Shown here: one piece after another, positions 10,052 to 18,650 of the stretch | Layout of the letters: every line of letters starts with the position of its first letter | Numbering within the stretch: position 1 is the stretch's first letter | Assembly: GCF_008254045.1 (NCBI RefSeq) | Contig: NZ_CP042425.1 | Location: 5,518,001-5,582,000, forward strand | DNA from: Limnoglobus roseus | GTDB lineage: Bacteria; Planctomycetota; Planctomycetia; Gemmatales; Gemmataceae | DNA: 64,000 nucleotides | Direction of reading: 5' to 3' | The notes under the pieces: generated by a model | Told to the model about the DNA's origin: nothing | Seen by the model: the letters and a program-made list of their open reading frames with translations, nothing else | Databases searched by the model: none | Made by a program: the position numbers and the translations under genes

Positions 10052-10897
10052 ATGATTCGCTTTCACGTCCTCCTCCTGCTCGTCCTGACGACTCCCGCTG
10101 GCCTGCGGGCGGATGACCCGAAACCCGGTACGGGGAAGGTGGTCGCCGGGATCATGTTGTGCTGGTGCCCTGCCGGGAAGTTCACGATGGGCAGCCCCGA
10201 GAACGAGCCCGACCGGCGCGCGGACGAGGCCCAGGTCGAGGTGACGCTGAGCAAAGGGTATTGGACGGCCAAGTACGAGACGACGCAGGGCCAGTGGAAG
10301 CGCGTGATGGGCAAGTTGCCGGGCAAAGCGACGGCGGAACTGCCCGAGGGCGACGACCTGCCGGTGGGGAACGTGAACTTCGCCCAGTCCGAGGCGTTCT
10401 GCGCCAAACTCACCGAACTGGGGAAAAAGGACGGCACGCTGTCGAAGGGCTGGGAGTTCCGGCTGCCGACCGAAGCCCAGTGGGAGTACGCCTGCCGCGC
10501 CGGGACGAAAACCGCCACCTCCTTCGGCGACACGCTCAGCACCGAGCAGGCGAACTTCAAAAACAGGCCGTACAACGGGGCGAAGGACGGCCCGTCTCTC
10601 GGCAAGGCGGCGAAGGTCGGGAGCTACCCGGCCAACGCATGGGGGTTGCACGACATGCACGGCAACACGTTCGAGTGGTGCCGTGACTGGTACCACACCA
10701 AGTTACCGGGCGGCACGGACCCCGACCTGTACGACACGAAGGGGGAGAAGAACCGGGACCAATCCGTCTCGCGGGTTCGTCGCGGCGGGGCGTGGACCGA
10801 CGAAGGGAAATACTTGAGGTCGGCGTTCCGGCTGCGGTTCGAGCCGGAGCGGGGGTACGACCACATCGGGTTCCGGGTCGTCGTGGTGAAGCCCTGA
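10052..10897 (+). CDS. Secreted SUMF1/formylglycine-generating-enzyme-fold protein, catalytic Cys absent
   Basis: 281 residues. An N-terminal signal peptide (FHVLLLLVLTTPAGLRA, residues 3-20) predicts export. The fold signature is strong: CPAGKFTMGSPENEPDRRAD, then the RLPTEAQWEYACRAGT block, GLHDMHGNTFEWCRDWY, RVRRGGAWTDE, and a closing GYDHIGFRVVVV. True formylglycine-generating enzymes carry two cysteines in the segment after the RGGSW motif; here that segment reads YLRSAFRLRF, with no Cys. The protein is therefore more likely a non-oxidase member of the family (binding or structural) than a sulfatase activator. It is monocistronic by position. Confidence 0.85.
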   Translation: MIRFHVLLLLVLTTPAGLRADDPKPGTGKVVAGIMLCWCPAGKFTMGSPENEPDRRADEAQVEVTLSKGYWTAKYETTQGQWKRVMGKLPGKATAELPEGDDLPVGNVNFAQSEAFCAKLTELGKKDGTLSKGWEFRLPTEAQWEYACRAGTKTATSFGDTLSTEQANFKNRPYNGAKDGPSLGKAAKVGSYPANAWGLHDMHGNTFEWCRDWYHTKLPGGTDPDLYDTKGEKNRDQSVSRVRRGGAWTDEGKYLRSAFRLRFEPERGYDHIGFRVVVVKP

Positions 10898-11155
10898 TTC
10901 TTCTGGCTGATTCGTACTCCTCGCCCCGAGTCCAACGCCGCAGTGAAGGCCGGCGTACCGCGAACCGACGCGCACAGGCAAGCCACCGAAACGCAACAGC
11001 GGACGCCCGTCGTATTTCTCAAAGCCCGCGGGTTGGCCACGTGGGTGGATCGGACCTACGGGCGGACGCTCACGCTGTTCGGCGGTGACAGGTCGGCATT
11101 CCAGCGGACGTGGCTGAAGAACTTCGCCACCGGACGGAGCGGGATGCGGTTGTCC

Positions 11156-13084
11156 TCAATACCACACGGCCGGCTCGCCGTCATCGGACCCCGGGTCGGG
11201 CGGGTTGAAGGGAATGGGTGTGTACCCGACAGGTGGCGGAGTGGTAGGGGGTGGAGTAGTGGCGGGGGGACTGGTTGGTTGTGGGTCGCCCGTCGGAGGC
11301 GGCGGGGGAGGGGGAGGGCTGGTCGGTTCGGGGTCGTCCGTCGGGTCGACTGGCGTCGCGCCCACCGGGTCGGTGATGACCACGGCCGCGAGGCGGAAAT
11401 CGACGGGGGCGGAAGTGCCCAGAGCGCGGAACCGAATCGAATACGTTCCGGCTGTCAAGAACACGTCCAGCGAGCGGCCACGATGAGCCGCTGTGGTGAG
11501 CGTGGCCACGACTGTACCGTCTTCGGCGGTCACGACCATTTCCACGCCGGGGGTATCGACCCCCGTGCCGTCGGCTGAGAGAACGAGGTGGACTTGCCCC
11601 GTTTGGGTCAAGACCAGGCCCCCGTTCACAAGGGGGGCGAGGGTGTCGAGTGACTGAACCGGACCGCTCGGGAAGGTCAATGCGTCGGAACGGAGGTCCG
11701 TCGACAGCACGTAATTGCCCCGTGCGTGCGTGTCCGAGGAAAGCTTCAGGAAGTACGTCTGGCCGGATGGCACGTCCCGGAGTTGAACGGTGGTCGTGTT
11801 GCCGTCCGCGGTGAGAACCTCAGTAGCAATCGGATTGCCGAGCGCGTCGTAAACCTCGACCCACGGGTTGAGAGTCGCACCGCCCTGGCCCCAGACCGTG
11901 GTGAGCAGATTGATCGGACTGCCGTCCGACGTCGGTGGGACGGTGAGCCGGTAAACATCCACATCGGTCGCGGAGCCGAAGCCGCCTTGGGTCACGAACT
12001 CGGCTTGCGGACCGACCGCCGACCCGCGACTCAAGAGCGTTGTCGCCGCGGACAGAGTGTCGTTCAGGCCGGTATCGTCGAGCAGGTTGGTGACGATGCC
12101 GGTCACGTCCGTCAGGATGGAACGCTGGGTAACCGTGAGTGCATAAGCACCGATGCCGAACACGTCGGACCGGGCGGACGAAACACGAACAAAGTATTTC
12201 GCGAACGAGTTGATCGCATTCGACGACAGCGTCACGTCGTTCGTTGTGGGATCGGTCGTCAGGGCCGAGGCAATCACATTGCCGTTGGAATCGAGCAACT
12301 CGACCTTGGCGGTCAGCAGGCTCAGGCCGGCGGCCCCGAGATTGATGGTCACGGAACGAGTCAACAGGCCGGCCTTGAAACTATAGATGTCGACATCGGC
12401 CGTCGTCGTGAGGTCCGCCGTCAGCGGTCCCGTGTAAGGCGTTGCCGAGCCGCGCGTGCCGTTCCCGCCCGAACCCTCGAACCGGTCGGCGACCCGCGGC
12501 CCGTACAGGGCCTGAATGGAGGCGATGTCGCCGGCCGAGAGGCCGGTCCGCGGCCCTTGATAGTACTCGTACATCACCGAGGCGGGGTCCGAACTATTCC
12601 CGATGCTCAGGGCGTGGCCGGCCTCTTGAAGCAACACCGTGCGTAGGTCCGGCCCGCCGTCCGCGTATCCGGCCGACGTGTTGACCGTGACGTCGCCCGA
12701 GTAGTTGCTGAACGGGCCGTAAGGGGCGGTGACAGCCAATACGTCCGACGCCAAAGGCACCCCGCCGACGCGGACATCGCCGAAACGCGGGTCGCCCTGT
12801 TCGGCCGCGCCGACGCCAAAGGCTGAACCGTCGTCCGCCACGAGGCCGAAGTTCACGTTCCCCACCGCGGCCCACGACTGGAACGCCCGAAGGACGTCAA
12901 TTTGGGCCTGCGGGCCGAGTTGAGACAGGAGGTTCGGTAGTGCGTTCGCTTTGTGCCCGACGGGCGTGCCGTCGGGTGCAAAGCTTAATGTCAGGTGTTC
13001 CGCGTCCGGCCAGGCGATCCCGAACGATGCCGGAGTGTCTCGCCGTTCAAGGGATTCGACCCGAAGCCCACGAGGGTGCCGCAT
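11156..13084 (-). CDS. Secreted matrixin-like protein with degenerate zinc site and pre-peptidase C-terminal repeats
   Basis: 642 residues. The N-terminus RGLRVESLERRDTPASF is a planctomycete-type export/anchoring motif. Residues about 25-205 resemble matrixin metallopeptidases, including a Met-turn SVMYEYY, but the zinc motif HExxHxxGxxH reads QEAGHALSIGNS: the first His is Gln and the third is Asn, so normal zinc binding is doubtful. Two or three beta-sandwich domains of bacterial pre-peptidase C-terminal type follow (DVDIYSFKAG and DVDVYRLTVP mark them). The C-terminal 70 residues are Pro/Thr-rich (PPPPPPPTGDPQPTSPP and similar), a likely cell-surface linker. Probably an extracellular, possibly non-catalytic binding protein. 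Confidence 0.8.
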   Translation of the reverse strand: MRHPRGLRVESLERRDTPASFGIAWPDAEHLTLSFAPDGTPVGHKANALPNLLSQLGPQAQIDVLRAFQSWAAVGNVNFGLVADDGSAFGVGAAEQGDPRFGDVRVGGVPLASDVLAVTAPYGPFSNYSGDVTVNTSAGYADGGPDLRTVLLQEAGHALSIGNSSDPASVMYEYYQGPRTGLSAGDIASIQALYGPRVADRFEGSGGNGTRGSATPYTGPLTADLTTTADVDIYSFKAGLLTRSVTINLGAAGLSLLTAKVELLDSNGNVIASALTTDPTTNDVTLSSNAINSFAKYFVRVSSARSDVFGIGAYALTVTQRSILTDVTGIVTNLLDDTGLNDTLSAATTLLSRGSAVGPQAEFVTQGGFGSATDVDVYRLTVPPTSDGSPINLLTTVWGQGGATLNPWVEVYDALGNPIATEVLTADGNTTTVQLRDVPSGQTYFLKLSSDTHARGNYVLSTDLRSDALTFPSGPVQSLDTLAPLVNGGLVLTQTGQVHLVLSADGTGVDTPGVEMVVTAEDGTVVATLTTAAHRGRSLDVFLTAGTYSIRFRALGTSAPVDFRLAAVVITDPVGATPVDPTDDPEPTSPPPPPPPPTGDPQPTSPPATTPPPTTPPPVGYTPIPFNPPDPGSDDGEPAVWY

Positions 13085-13271
13085 GGGAGAGTGCTCTGTC
13101 GAGTACTAGGTGTCCGGGCATGGCGTGGGGTCGTGAAATATGGTTCAGGAATTCCGAGAAGCCAAGTCGGTTATCTCGCTCCGTTACGAATAATCTCCAC
13201 CGATTCCCGCGGTGGCGCGAGTTGTCTTCCGGGACGCGAAAAAGGTACTCACCAGCGCGGCTGAGTTCGCG

Positions 13272-16022
13272 TCACTTCGTGGCCGGTTGCCCCAACCGCT
13301 TGATCTCTTTCGCGGCCGCCATCGTCTGGGCGAACCGCGGATCCTTGCGAACCGGGTCGAGGTCCGTATCCGACTCCAACAGGTTCGAATCGGCAAACCC
13401 CGCCTGGATCGCACGGGCCAGGTATCCGAGGGCCAAGTCCTTCGCCTTGTCCGTCCCCTCGGCCTTGGACAGTTGGGCGTAAAGTCCTGCCACCTGGAAC
13501 AGTCGGTAGCCAGTCGCATCCGCCTTCAGGGCGTCGTCGGCATCGCGTCGGGCTTCGGCGGCGTGGCCGAGGCGAGCGTGGTAGACACCCCGGGAACACC
13601 GGGCGTCTACCTGATCGGGGTAAAGACTCAGAAGTTGATCCAGCACCGGGATTGCGTCGGCTTCGCGGTGCTGGTGGTCGGCCAGGATGACCGCCTTGTT
13701 GAGTAAAGCGTCCCGCATGCCGGGGCTGATCGCTAACGCGGCGTCAAAGTCGGCGAGTGCTTGGGCGGGTTCTTTCGCCGCCAGCCGCGCCAACCCGCGG
13801 GCGGCCCAACTGAGTGCGTCGTTCGGTTCGCGGGCCGTGCCCTCGACTTTGTCCGCGTCTGCTCCGGGAATGTTCCCGGCCGCTCGGCGAACCCGCGACC
13901 GGAGGAAGAAAATGCGCGTCGGGGCACCGGACGCGGCGAGCGCCGCCGTGAAATCCTGCTCGGCGGCGTTGAACTGCAGGAGTTTTTCGCGGGCCAAACC
14001 CCGGTTCAGTAAAGCCGGCAACCAGCCCGGTTTCAATTCCAAAGCCCGCGTGAGGTCGGCCTCGGCGGCCGCGTACCGGCGGAGCCTCAGTCGCGCAAGC
14101 CCCCGGTTCGCGTAGACAGCCGGCGACTCCGGGCGTAGGGCCACGCACACGGCGAAGGCCGTCTGTGCGTCGGCCGGTTGGTTCAGGGCATCGTGACACA
14201 CCCCGCGGGCGAACCAAGCCAGGAAGTGCGGCGGGTTGCGGTCGCAGAATTGCGAGAGGAGTGGGAGGGCCTTGTCGAAACGGTCCGCGGCGGCCAGGTC
14301 GAGGCCGTCAAAGTACAGATCGGTGTCACGCACTTGGGTCGGCCGCGGGGCCACGAAAACTGGGACCGCCTTGCCCGCCTGCCGGAGCGCGAACTCCTCG
14401 CGGTGGCGGGCGAGAACCGCGGGCCGATCGTCGTCGCCGTACATTTCTTCGGCGAGTTGGTTCCACCGAACCGCCGCCGTCACGCCACCGGGAGCGGTCG
14501 CCTCGACCCGCGACATCAGAATCAACAGTTCGCCGAACGCCACCTTCAAGGATGCGCGGCGCGGTCCGTCCAGTAATGCGAAGTCCGCTCGCGACTCCCA
14601 GTCCGGGTCGTCACCGATCCCGTAGCGGGCAAGGGCGGCCGTCGCGAGTGAAAGACCCTGCTCTCGGGATTGAGCATCGCTCCGCGACCCGAGCAAGGTC
14701 TCCGCCGCTCTCACGTCGGCGGCGGTGGTGGCGTACACCCCTTCGGCGGCAGCCGTCTGAAGCCGGGCGGCCCGAGCTTCGGCGTCAACTTGGCGGACAA
14801 CGACGAGCGACGCGGGGAGGACCAGCAGGGCGAACACGAGCCCCGCGACCGTGAGGGCGGGGTTCCGTCGCCGCCATTTCCCGAGCCGTTCGCGGAGAGA
14901 TGTATTTCGCGCGAACTTCAACGGTCGGTGGGAGAGTTGGCGTGTCAAGTCCTCGCGGGCTTCGGTGGCAGACGTGTACCGATCGCGTGGGTCGGGGGCC
15001 AGGAGTTTCAGGACGATTTCGTCGACCGCGGGTGAGATCGCCGCGTTATACCGGCTCGGCGGCGGGGGCGGGTCGCCGTGCTGGGCGATCATCGCCCGAA
15101 TGACGGCGTCGGACGTCGGCCCGTCCGGCAGCGGGTACGGGAGTCGGTCGGTCAGGAGTTCGTAGAGGATCACGCCGAGCGAGTACAGGTCGCTTCGCTC
15201 GTCCAGCGGCACTTGCGGGTCGAGGAATGCCCGGAGGTGTTCCGGGGCCATGTACGGCAGCGTCCCGCCAACCGTCCCACCGCCCGACCCGCGGGCCGAC
15301 TCGCACGAGACGTTGAAGTCCAGGAGCATGGGCACGCCGTCGTCCGTGAGCAGGACGTTGGCCGGCTTCAAGTCGCGGTGAAGAAGGTGGTGAGCGTGGG
15401 CGTGGCCCAGTCCCGCGGCAAGTTGGCCGACGAACCACAGGCACGCTTCAACGGGCGAGAGTCGACCGAGCGTGGCGATCACGTCCGCCAGGGCCGGGGA
15501 CGGCCCGTGCGCGGCCGCGATTCCAAGAACCGCGTCAAACAACTCTCGCCCGGATCGCGGCCCGTGGGCCGGCGGCGTCGCGAGGATTTGCGCGAGTGTG
15601 ACCCGCCCCAGGTACGGCATGCACAGCACTTGCAGCGGGCCGTCGGCGTGTACCGAGTAGATGGGGACGACGTTCGTGTGCCGGAGCCGCGCGAGGTTCT
15701 GTGGCTCATCCGTCGGCAGGGTCGTCAATTTCAGGACGACCAACCGATTGGCGAGCGATTCCTGGCGGGCGAGGAACACGCGGGCGAACGAACCGCGACC
15801 GATTTCTTCCACGAGTTCGAAGTGCAGAACCTTGTCGCCGGCTCGCGGGAACGGGGATGGGGACGGCGTCGATTGCCCGACGTCGATCAGGCCGCTGTCG
15901 AGGTCCTGTCGCGGGGGTGGGGTTTCCGACGACTCGGACCCTTCTTCCCGTTGTGGCCGCGGTCTTACCCTTTGCGTCCGATCGAAAGCCGACTCCGCCA
16001 CGAATTGTTCGCCGCTCGGCAT
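13272..16022 (-). CDS. Transmembrane serine/threonine protein kinase with TPR C-terminus
   Basis: I prefer ATG 16022 (MPSGEQFVAES), giving 916 residues; in-frame starts lie up to 75 bases further upstream. Kinase domain at about 65-340: IGRGSFARVF, VVLKLT lysine, HRDLKPANVLL catalytic loop, and LLDFNVS where Asn replaces the Gly of DFG, a substitution I have seen before in planctomycete kinases. The APE-like motif is MAPEHL. A single membrane helix (ALTVAGLVFALLVLPASLVV) sits at about 390-415. The distal half is tetratricopeptide repeats (for example VYANRGLARLRLRRYAAAEADL). The topology gives a cytosolic kinase and a repeat region on the other side of the membrane, or a looped-back sensor. 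Substrates unknown. Confidence 0.9.
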   Translation of the reverse strand: MPSGEQFVAESAFDRTQRVRPRPQREEGSESSETPPPRQDLDSGLIDVGQSTPSPSPFPRAGDKVLHFELVEEIGRGSFARVFLARQESLANRLVVLKLTTLPTDEPQNLARLRHTNVVPIYSVHADGPLQVLCMPYLGRVTLAQILATPPAHGPRSGRELFDAVLGIAAAHGPSPALADVIATLGRLSPVEACLWFVGQLAAGLGHAHAHHLLHRDLKPANVLLTDDGVPMLLDFNVSCESARGSGGGTVGGTLPYMAPEHLRAFLDPQVPLDERSDLYSLGVILYELLTDRLPYPLPDGPTSDAVIRAMIAQHGDPPPPPSRYNAAISPAVDEIVLKLLAPDPRDRYTSATEAREDLTRQLSHRPLKFARNTSLRERLGKWRRRNPALTVAGLVFALLVLPASLVVVRQVDAEARAARLQTAAAEGVYATTAADVRAAETLLGSRSDAQSREQGLSLATAALARYGIGDDPDWESRADFALLDGPRRASLKVAFGELLILMSRVEATAPGGVTAAVRWNQLAEEMYGDDDRPAVLARHREEFALRQAGKAVPVFVAPRPTQVRDTDLYFDGLDLAAADRFDKALPLLSQFCDRNPPHFLAWFARGVCHDALNQPADAQTAFAVCVALRPESPAVYANRGLARLRLRRYAAAEADLTRALELKPGWLPALLNRGLAREKLLQFNAAEQDFTAALAASGAPTRIFFLRSRVRRAAGNIPGADADKVEGTAREPNDALSWAARGLARLAAKEPAQALADFDAALAISPGMRDALLNKAVILADHQHREADAIPVLDQLLSLYPDQVDARCSRGVYHARLGHAAEARRDADDALKADATGYRLFQVAGLYAQLSKAEGTDKAKDLALGYLARAIQAGFADSNLLESDTDLDPVRKDPRFAQTMAAAKEIKRLGQPATK

Positions 16023-16097
16023 GGCATGCCTCAAAAATGAGATGCAAGCAGTCGGGCGAGACTGATGGCGAGAATGAGCCTCCATACTTTGGCACAC

Positions 16098-16375
16098 GGA
16101 CAGCCATGTGCAACCACCCGATGGTTCATTTGGATTGCGAGATGTCTTGTTTGGGCGAAATTCTACTGCATTTTTTGAAGGTTTCCCGGAATGGCACCTG
16201 CAACCTACCAGGCTGTCACCGCCGGCGACTTCGCTTCACGATTCACCGCTTCCGTTCGCTCGGGACGGTCCAAACACAAACTTCGTCGGCTCAAGATCTA
16301 GATCCGCACGTGAGCTGATCCCGCCGCTGACACCGTTGACGAAATGACCGGAGTTCAGTTCCCTCGACAATCAAC
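16098..16375. other. Gene-free stretch
   Basis: Between the kinase gene and the decayed small genes I find no ORF with coding character, no tRNA and no repeat. The base composition is visibly richer in A and T than the flanking kinase gene. The promoter of the kinase gene should be at the left end. Confidence 0.4.
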
Positions 16376-16406
16376 AAAAAAACCGGCCCGACAGCCGGGG
16401 TTTTTC
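16375..16406 (-). terminator. Rho-independent-type terminator, possibly bidirectional
   Basis: An A-run is followed by CCGGC, a 6-base loop and GCCGG, then a T-run (GGTTTTT). Read on the minus strand it ends in a run of U after a GC stem, about 75 bases downstream of the minus-strand stop codon at 16481-16483. The A/T flanks make it usable from both sides. Confidence 0.6.
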
Positions 16407-16480
16407 ATGCCGTGAGAACGAGAGGTGAATTGGCAGAAAACCGGAACAGTTTAGGCGGGGCCGACCTGAACTGAAGAAGC

Positions 16481-16830
16481 TCAGTACATCGTGCAAACTT
16501 CGATTTTCCCGTCTGCCTCGCAGGCGATAACGTCTTGCGTGGACGGCTCGAAGCCCTCTTCACATATCGAGGTGGAAGCACACTAGCCAACCGCTTTGGC
16601 CCCCTACCGAGAAGCGGCTCTCCCTCAAGGTGGATGGCAGCGGCAGGTTTCGCTGATAGACGCAAACGGAAGGGGGTAATGGCACTGAGGGCCGCTCGGA
16701 TTGCTTCGTCACTTGTCATCGGCTGCTCTTCATCTTCTTCTCGTCGTTCGTGTAAGGTAGAGGTGAATTCGTCAATTACCTGAACAGATAGCGGGACTAC
16801 CTCAAAGCGGAAGTCGGGCTTTTCTACTTA
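16481..16830 (-). pseudogene. Small decayed gene, frame broken
   Basis: Two minus-strand frames carry protein-like sequence in series. The upstream frame reads KPDFRFEVVPLSVQVIDEF and continues through TSDEAIRAALSAITPFRL without a standard start codon except ATG 16719. The downstream frame reads GFEPSTQDVIACEADGKIEV and ends CTMY at the stop 16481-16483, just before a terminator. A frame change near 16570-16620 would join them. I do not recognise a family. Either a frameshifted remnant or two overlapping small genes; a decayed gene just outside a recombination site is plausible. Confidence 0.35.
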
Positions 16831-17071
16831 CTTCAAGTCTCCACGAAACCAACACCCCCAACAACCAAGCCAACAGGAACACAAGGGCGTTTCCGCCGCA
16901 GCACCACTGCAACCAAATCCCATCCCAGTACAGGGCGTCGTTCACTTCGGTGCGAGCGGGCCGGTCATGTACCGCGTACTTCGCGGCGGCCGAAGAGAGT
17001 GTGAGGCCGACGATGAAAGTACCGCAGCCAGCGAATAACCCCCACACGCGACTAGAAGTCGAAGGCGGCAT
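16802..17071 (-). CDS. Small membrane protein of unknown function
   Basis: 89 residues from ATG 17071 (MPPSTSSRVWGLF). Two hydrophobic segments, GLFAGCGTFIVGLTLSSAAA and CCGGNALVFLLAWLLGVLVS, are separated by a charged loop with VHDRPARTEVND, so it is probably a two-helix membrane protein. It ends by overlapping the start of the decayed gene to its left. No family recognised. It is the last gene before the tRNA half-site at 17154. Confidence 0.5.
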   Translation of the reverse strand: MPPSTSSRVWGLFAGCGTFIVGLTLSSAAAKYAVHDRPARTEVNDALYWDGIWLQWCCGGNALVFLLAWLLGVLVSWRLEVSRKARLPL

Positions 17072-17153
17072 CGTAACCAACCGTGCCCCAGTTTTTGCCA
17101 GCGATTTGCCAGTTCAAAGAGTCGTCGTAAAGACTTGTAATCTCAGGACTTGT

Positions 17154-17205
17154 GGAGAGCGGGATACGAGAGTCGAACTCGTCTCACAGCCTTGGGAAAA
17201 GTGTG
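17154..17205 (-). other. tRNA 3'-half, putative attachment site (attL) of an integrative island
   Basis: On the minus strand a perfect T-arm is visible: stem ACGAG/CTCGT around the 7-base loop TTCGACT (17166-17182). The 3' acceptor strand ATCCCGC follows (17159-17165) with CCA-like bases at 17153-17155. Upstream is TTCCCAA, which fits an anticodon loop with anticodon CCC (glycine). No matching 5' half with a D-arm or GCGGGAT exists at the expected distance. Such half tRNAs next to a tyrosine recombinase are classic integration sites; the complete tRNA would be at the far end of the element, to the right of this window. Confidence 0.7.
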
Positions 17206-17237
17206 AGACACGCAATTTCCCTTGGATTTTCACGTCT

Positions 17238-17292
17238 TTGCAGGCAGATTTCCCCCTATAATGCCCCCGAATCTGCCTGCAAATTTGCCTGC
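17238..17292 (+). promoter_or_regulatory. Integrase promoter flanked by inverted-repeat operator
   Basis: A perfect TATAAT (17257-17262) lies between the arms of an 11-bp inverted repeat: GCAGGCAGATT at 17240-17250 and AATCTGCCTGC at 17270-17280. A third, half-similar copy AAATTTGCCTGC follows at 17281-17292. The recombinase ATG is 30 bases downstream of the second arm. The -35 region is weak. The arrangement suggests a repressor, or the recombinase or an excisionase itself, controlling the promoter. Confidence 0.55.
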
Positions 17293-17309
17293 ACAGAGGG
17301 GGCCGGTAT

Positions 17310-18650
17310 ATGCCTCGCAAGTTCCTGATGTCGCCCGACTTCTCCGTGCGGAACCGGCGGTGGCGGAAGTGGCATCAGGGCAAGCCGTACACGGTGACGT
17401 GCGCCGAACTCGGCCTGCCCGAACACCTGTGGACCGAACTCGGTTCGTACCAGGAGGCGAACCGCTGGTGGGAGGCGAAGCGGCGGGAGATCGAACAGCC
17501 GCACAAGGTCTTGCTGGACCGGATCGTCCACCAACTGAAAACCATCGACGACGAAGACGTGAAGGCACGGGACGCCTTCACGCTCGAAATGTCGAAGATC
17601 GCCCCGGCGGTGTTCACGCCCCCCGCCGCCAGCACCGGCATGACCGTCGGCGAGGCGCTGGACGAATACTACGCCCTCCAACTCGTCAACTCGGAGCCGT
17701 CCTCGCTCATCCGGCTGCACTCGTTCGTGCGGGACCTCAAAGCCCTGACGCTCCCGCCCGTCGATGGGCAGCCGGGGGCGGTGGTCCTGTCTGCGGACAT
17801 GCCCCTGGCGGTGATCGACGAGCGCAAGGTGCTCCAGGTGTTCCACTACGTTGACAGGGTGAAGAACGAAAATTCTTCAAAGGTTCGTTACTTCGGCATG
17901 TTCCGGGCGTTCGTCACCCACTGTGCCGTGATGGACCACATCCCGCTGCCGAAAAACATTCGCAGCCGGAAGCTGACCTGGGAGGTCACGACGACGGCCA
18001 AGGAGATGCCCGACTGGGACGTGGTGAGGGAGTTCTTGAAGAAGCTCCCGGACCGGCTTCGGCTCTACGCCCTGCTTGCGCTCAACACCGGCATGAACAA
18101 CACGGACATCGCCCACCTGGAGGAGCGGCAGATCGACTTCAAGCGCCGGACGGTGCGGCGCAAGCGGGTCAAGACCGAAGGGTGGGAGAAAGTCCCCACC
18201 GTGGTGTACTTCCTGTGGGACGAGACGCTGCGGCTGCTCAAGCAGGAGATGACGACCGGGGCGGCGTATGCCCTGCTCGACGGGCGGGGGAAGCCGCTGT
18301 ACGTCGAGAGCAAGGGGGAGGGCGGGAAGCCCAAGCTGTACGACAAGGTGAAGTCGCAGTGGCGGGACACGCTGGGCCGGTCCTCGGAGCGCCCGTTCAC
18401 GTTGAAGGACTTCCGGGACTTCGGCAGTCTGCTCCTCCAGAACAGCCCCTTCCGAACGTACCGGGACTCCTGGCTCGGCCACACGCCCAAGGAAGTGAGC
18501 GACACGAACTATTCCGGTTTTGAAGACGTTCGAGCGGCCTGCAAGTGGATGGAGCAGGTCATATTCCACGGGCTGCCGATCCGGGCCGAAGATGAGGACG
18601 GCGAGGCCACCTCCGTCACGAACGGCACAACGGGGGCGGGGGAAAAGTGA
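17310..18650 (+). CDS. Tyrosine recombinase/integrase
   Basis: 446 residues. The C-terminal catalytic domain is recognisable: box I region LLALNTGMNNTDIAHLEERQ, a beta-hairpin RRTVRRKRVKTEG, and box II TLKDFRDFGSLLLQNS followed by WLGHTPKEVSDTNYSGF. The late His (LGH) and nucleophilic Tyr (NYSGF) are in place, as is the box II Arg (KDFR). The usual box I Arg after TG is Asn (TGMNN) and the HxxR His is Lys. Related planctomycete integrases show the same deviations as far as I recall. It lies immediately inside a tRNA half-site and reads away from it, as expected for an island integrase. The stop codon overlaps the next reading frame. Confidence 0.85.
   Translation: MPRKFLMSPDFSVRNRRWRKWHQGKPYTVTCAELGLPEHLWTELGSYQEANRWWEAKRREIEQPHKVLLDRIVHQLKTIDDEDVKARDAFTLEMSKIAPAVFTPPAASTGMTVGEALDEYYALQLVNSEPSSLIRLHSFVRDLKALTLPPVDGQPGAVVLSADMPLAVIDERKVLQVFHYVDRVKNENSSKVRYFGMFRAFVTHCAVMDHIPLPKNIRSRKLTWEVTTTAKEMPDWDVVREFLKKLPDRLRLYALLALNTGMNNTDIAHLEERQIDFKRRTVRRKRVKTEGWEKVPTVVYFLWDETLRLLKQEMTTGAAYALLDGRGKPLYVESKGEGGKPKLYDKVKSQWRDTLGRSSERPFTLKDFRDFGSLLLQNSPFRTYRDSWLGHTPKEVSDTNYSGFEDVRAACKWMEQVIFHGLPIRAEDEDGEATSVTNGTTGAGEK

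Noticed and set aside
10898-11155. Possible small gene on the plus strand after the FGE-fold gene
   Set aside because: Frame runs antisense into the matrixin-like gene and has no conserved or structural character.
17154-17230. Complete tRNA gene on the minus strand
   Set aside because: No D-arm and no 5' acceptor strand complementary to ATCCCGC at the right distance; only the 3' half is present.
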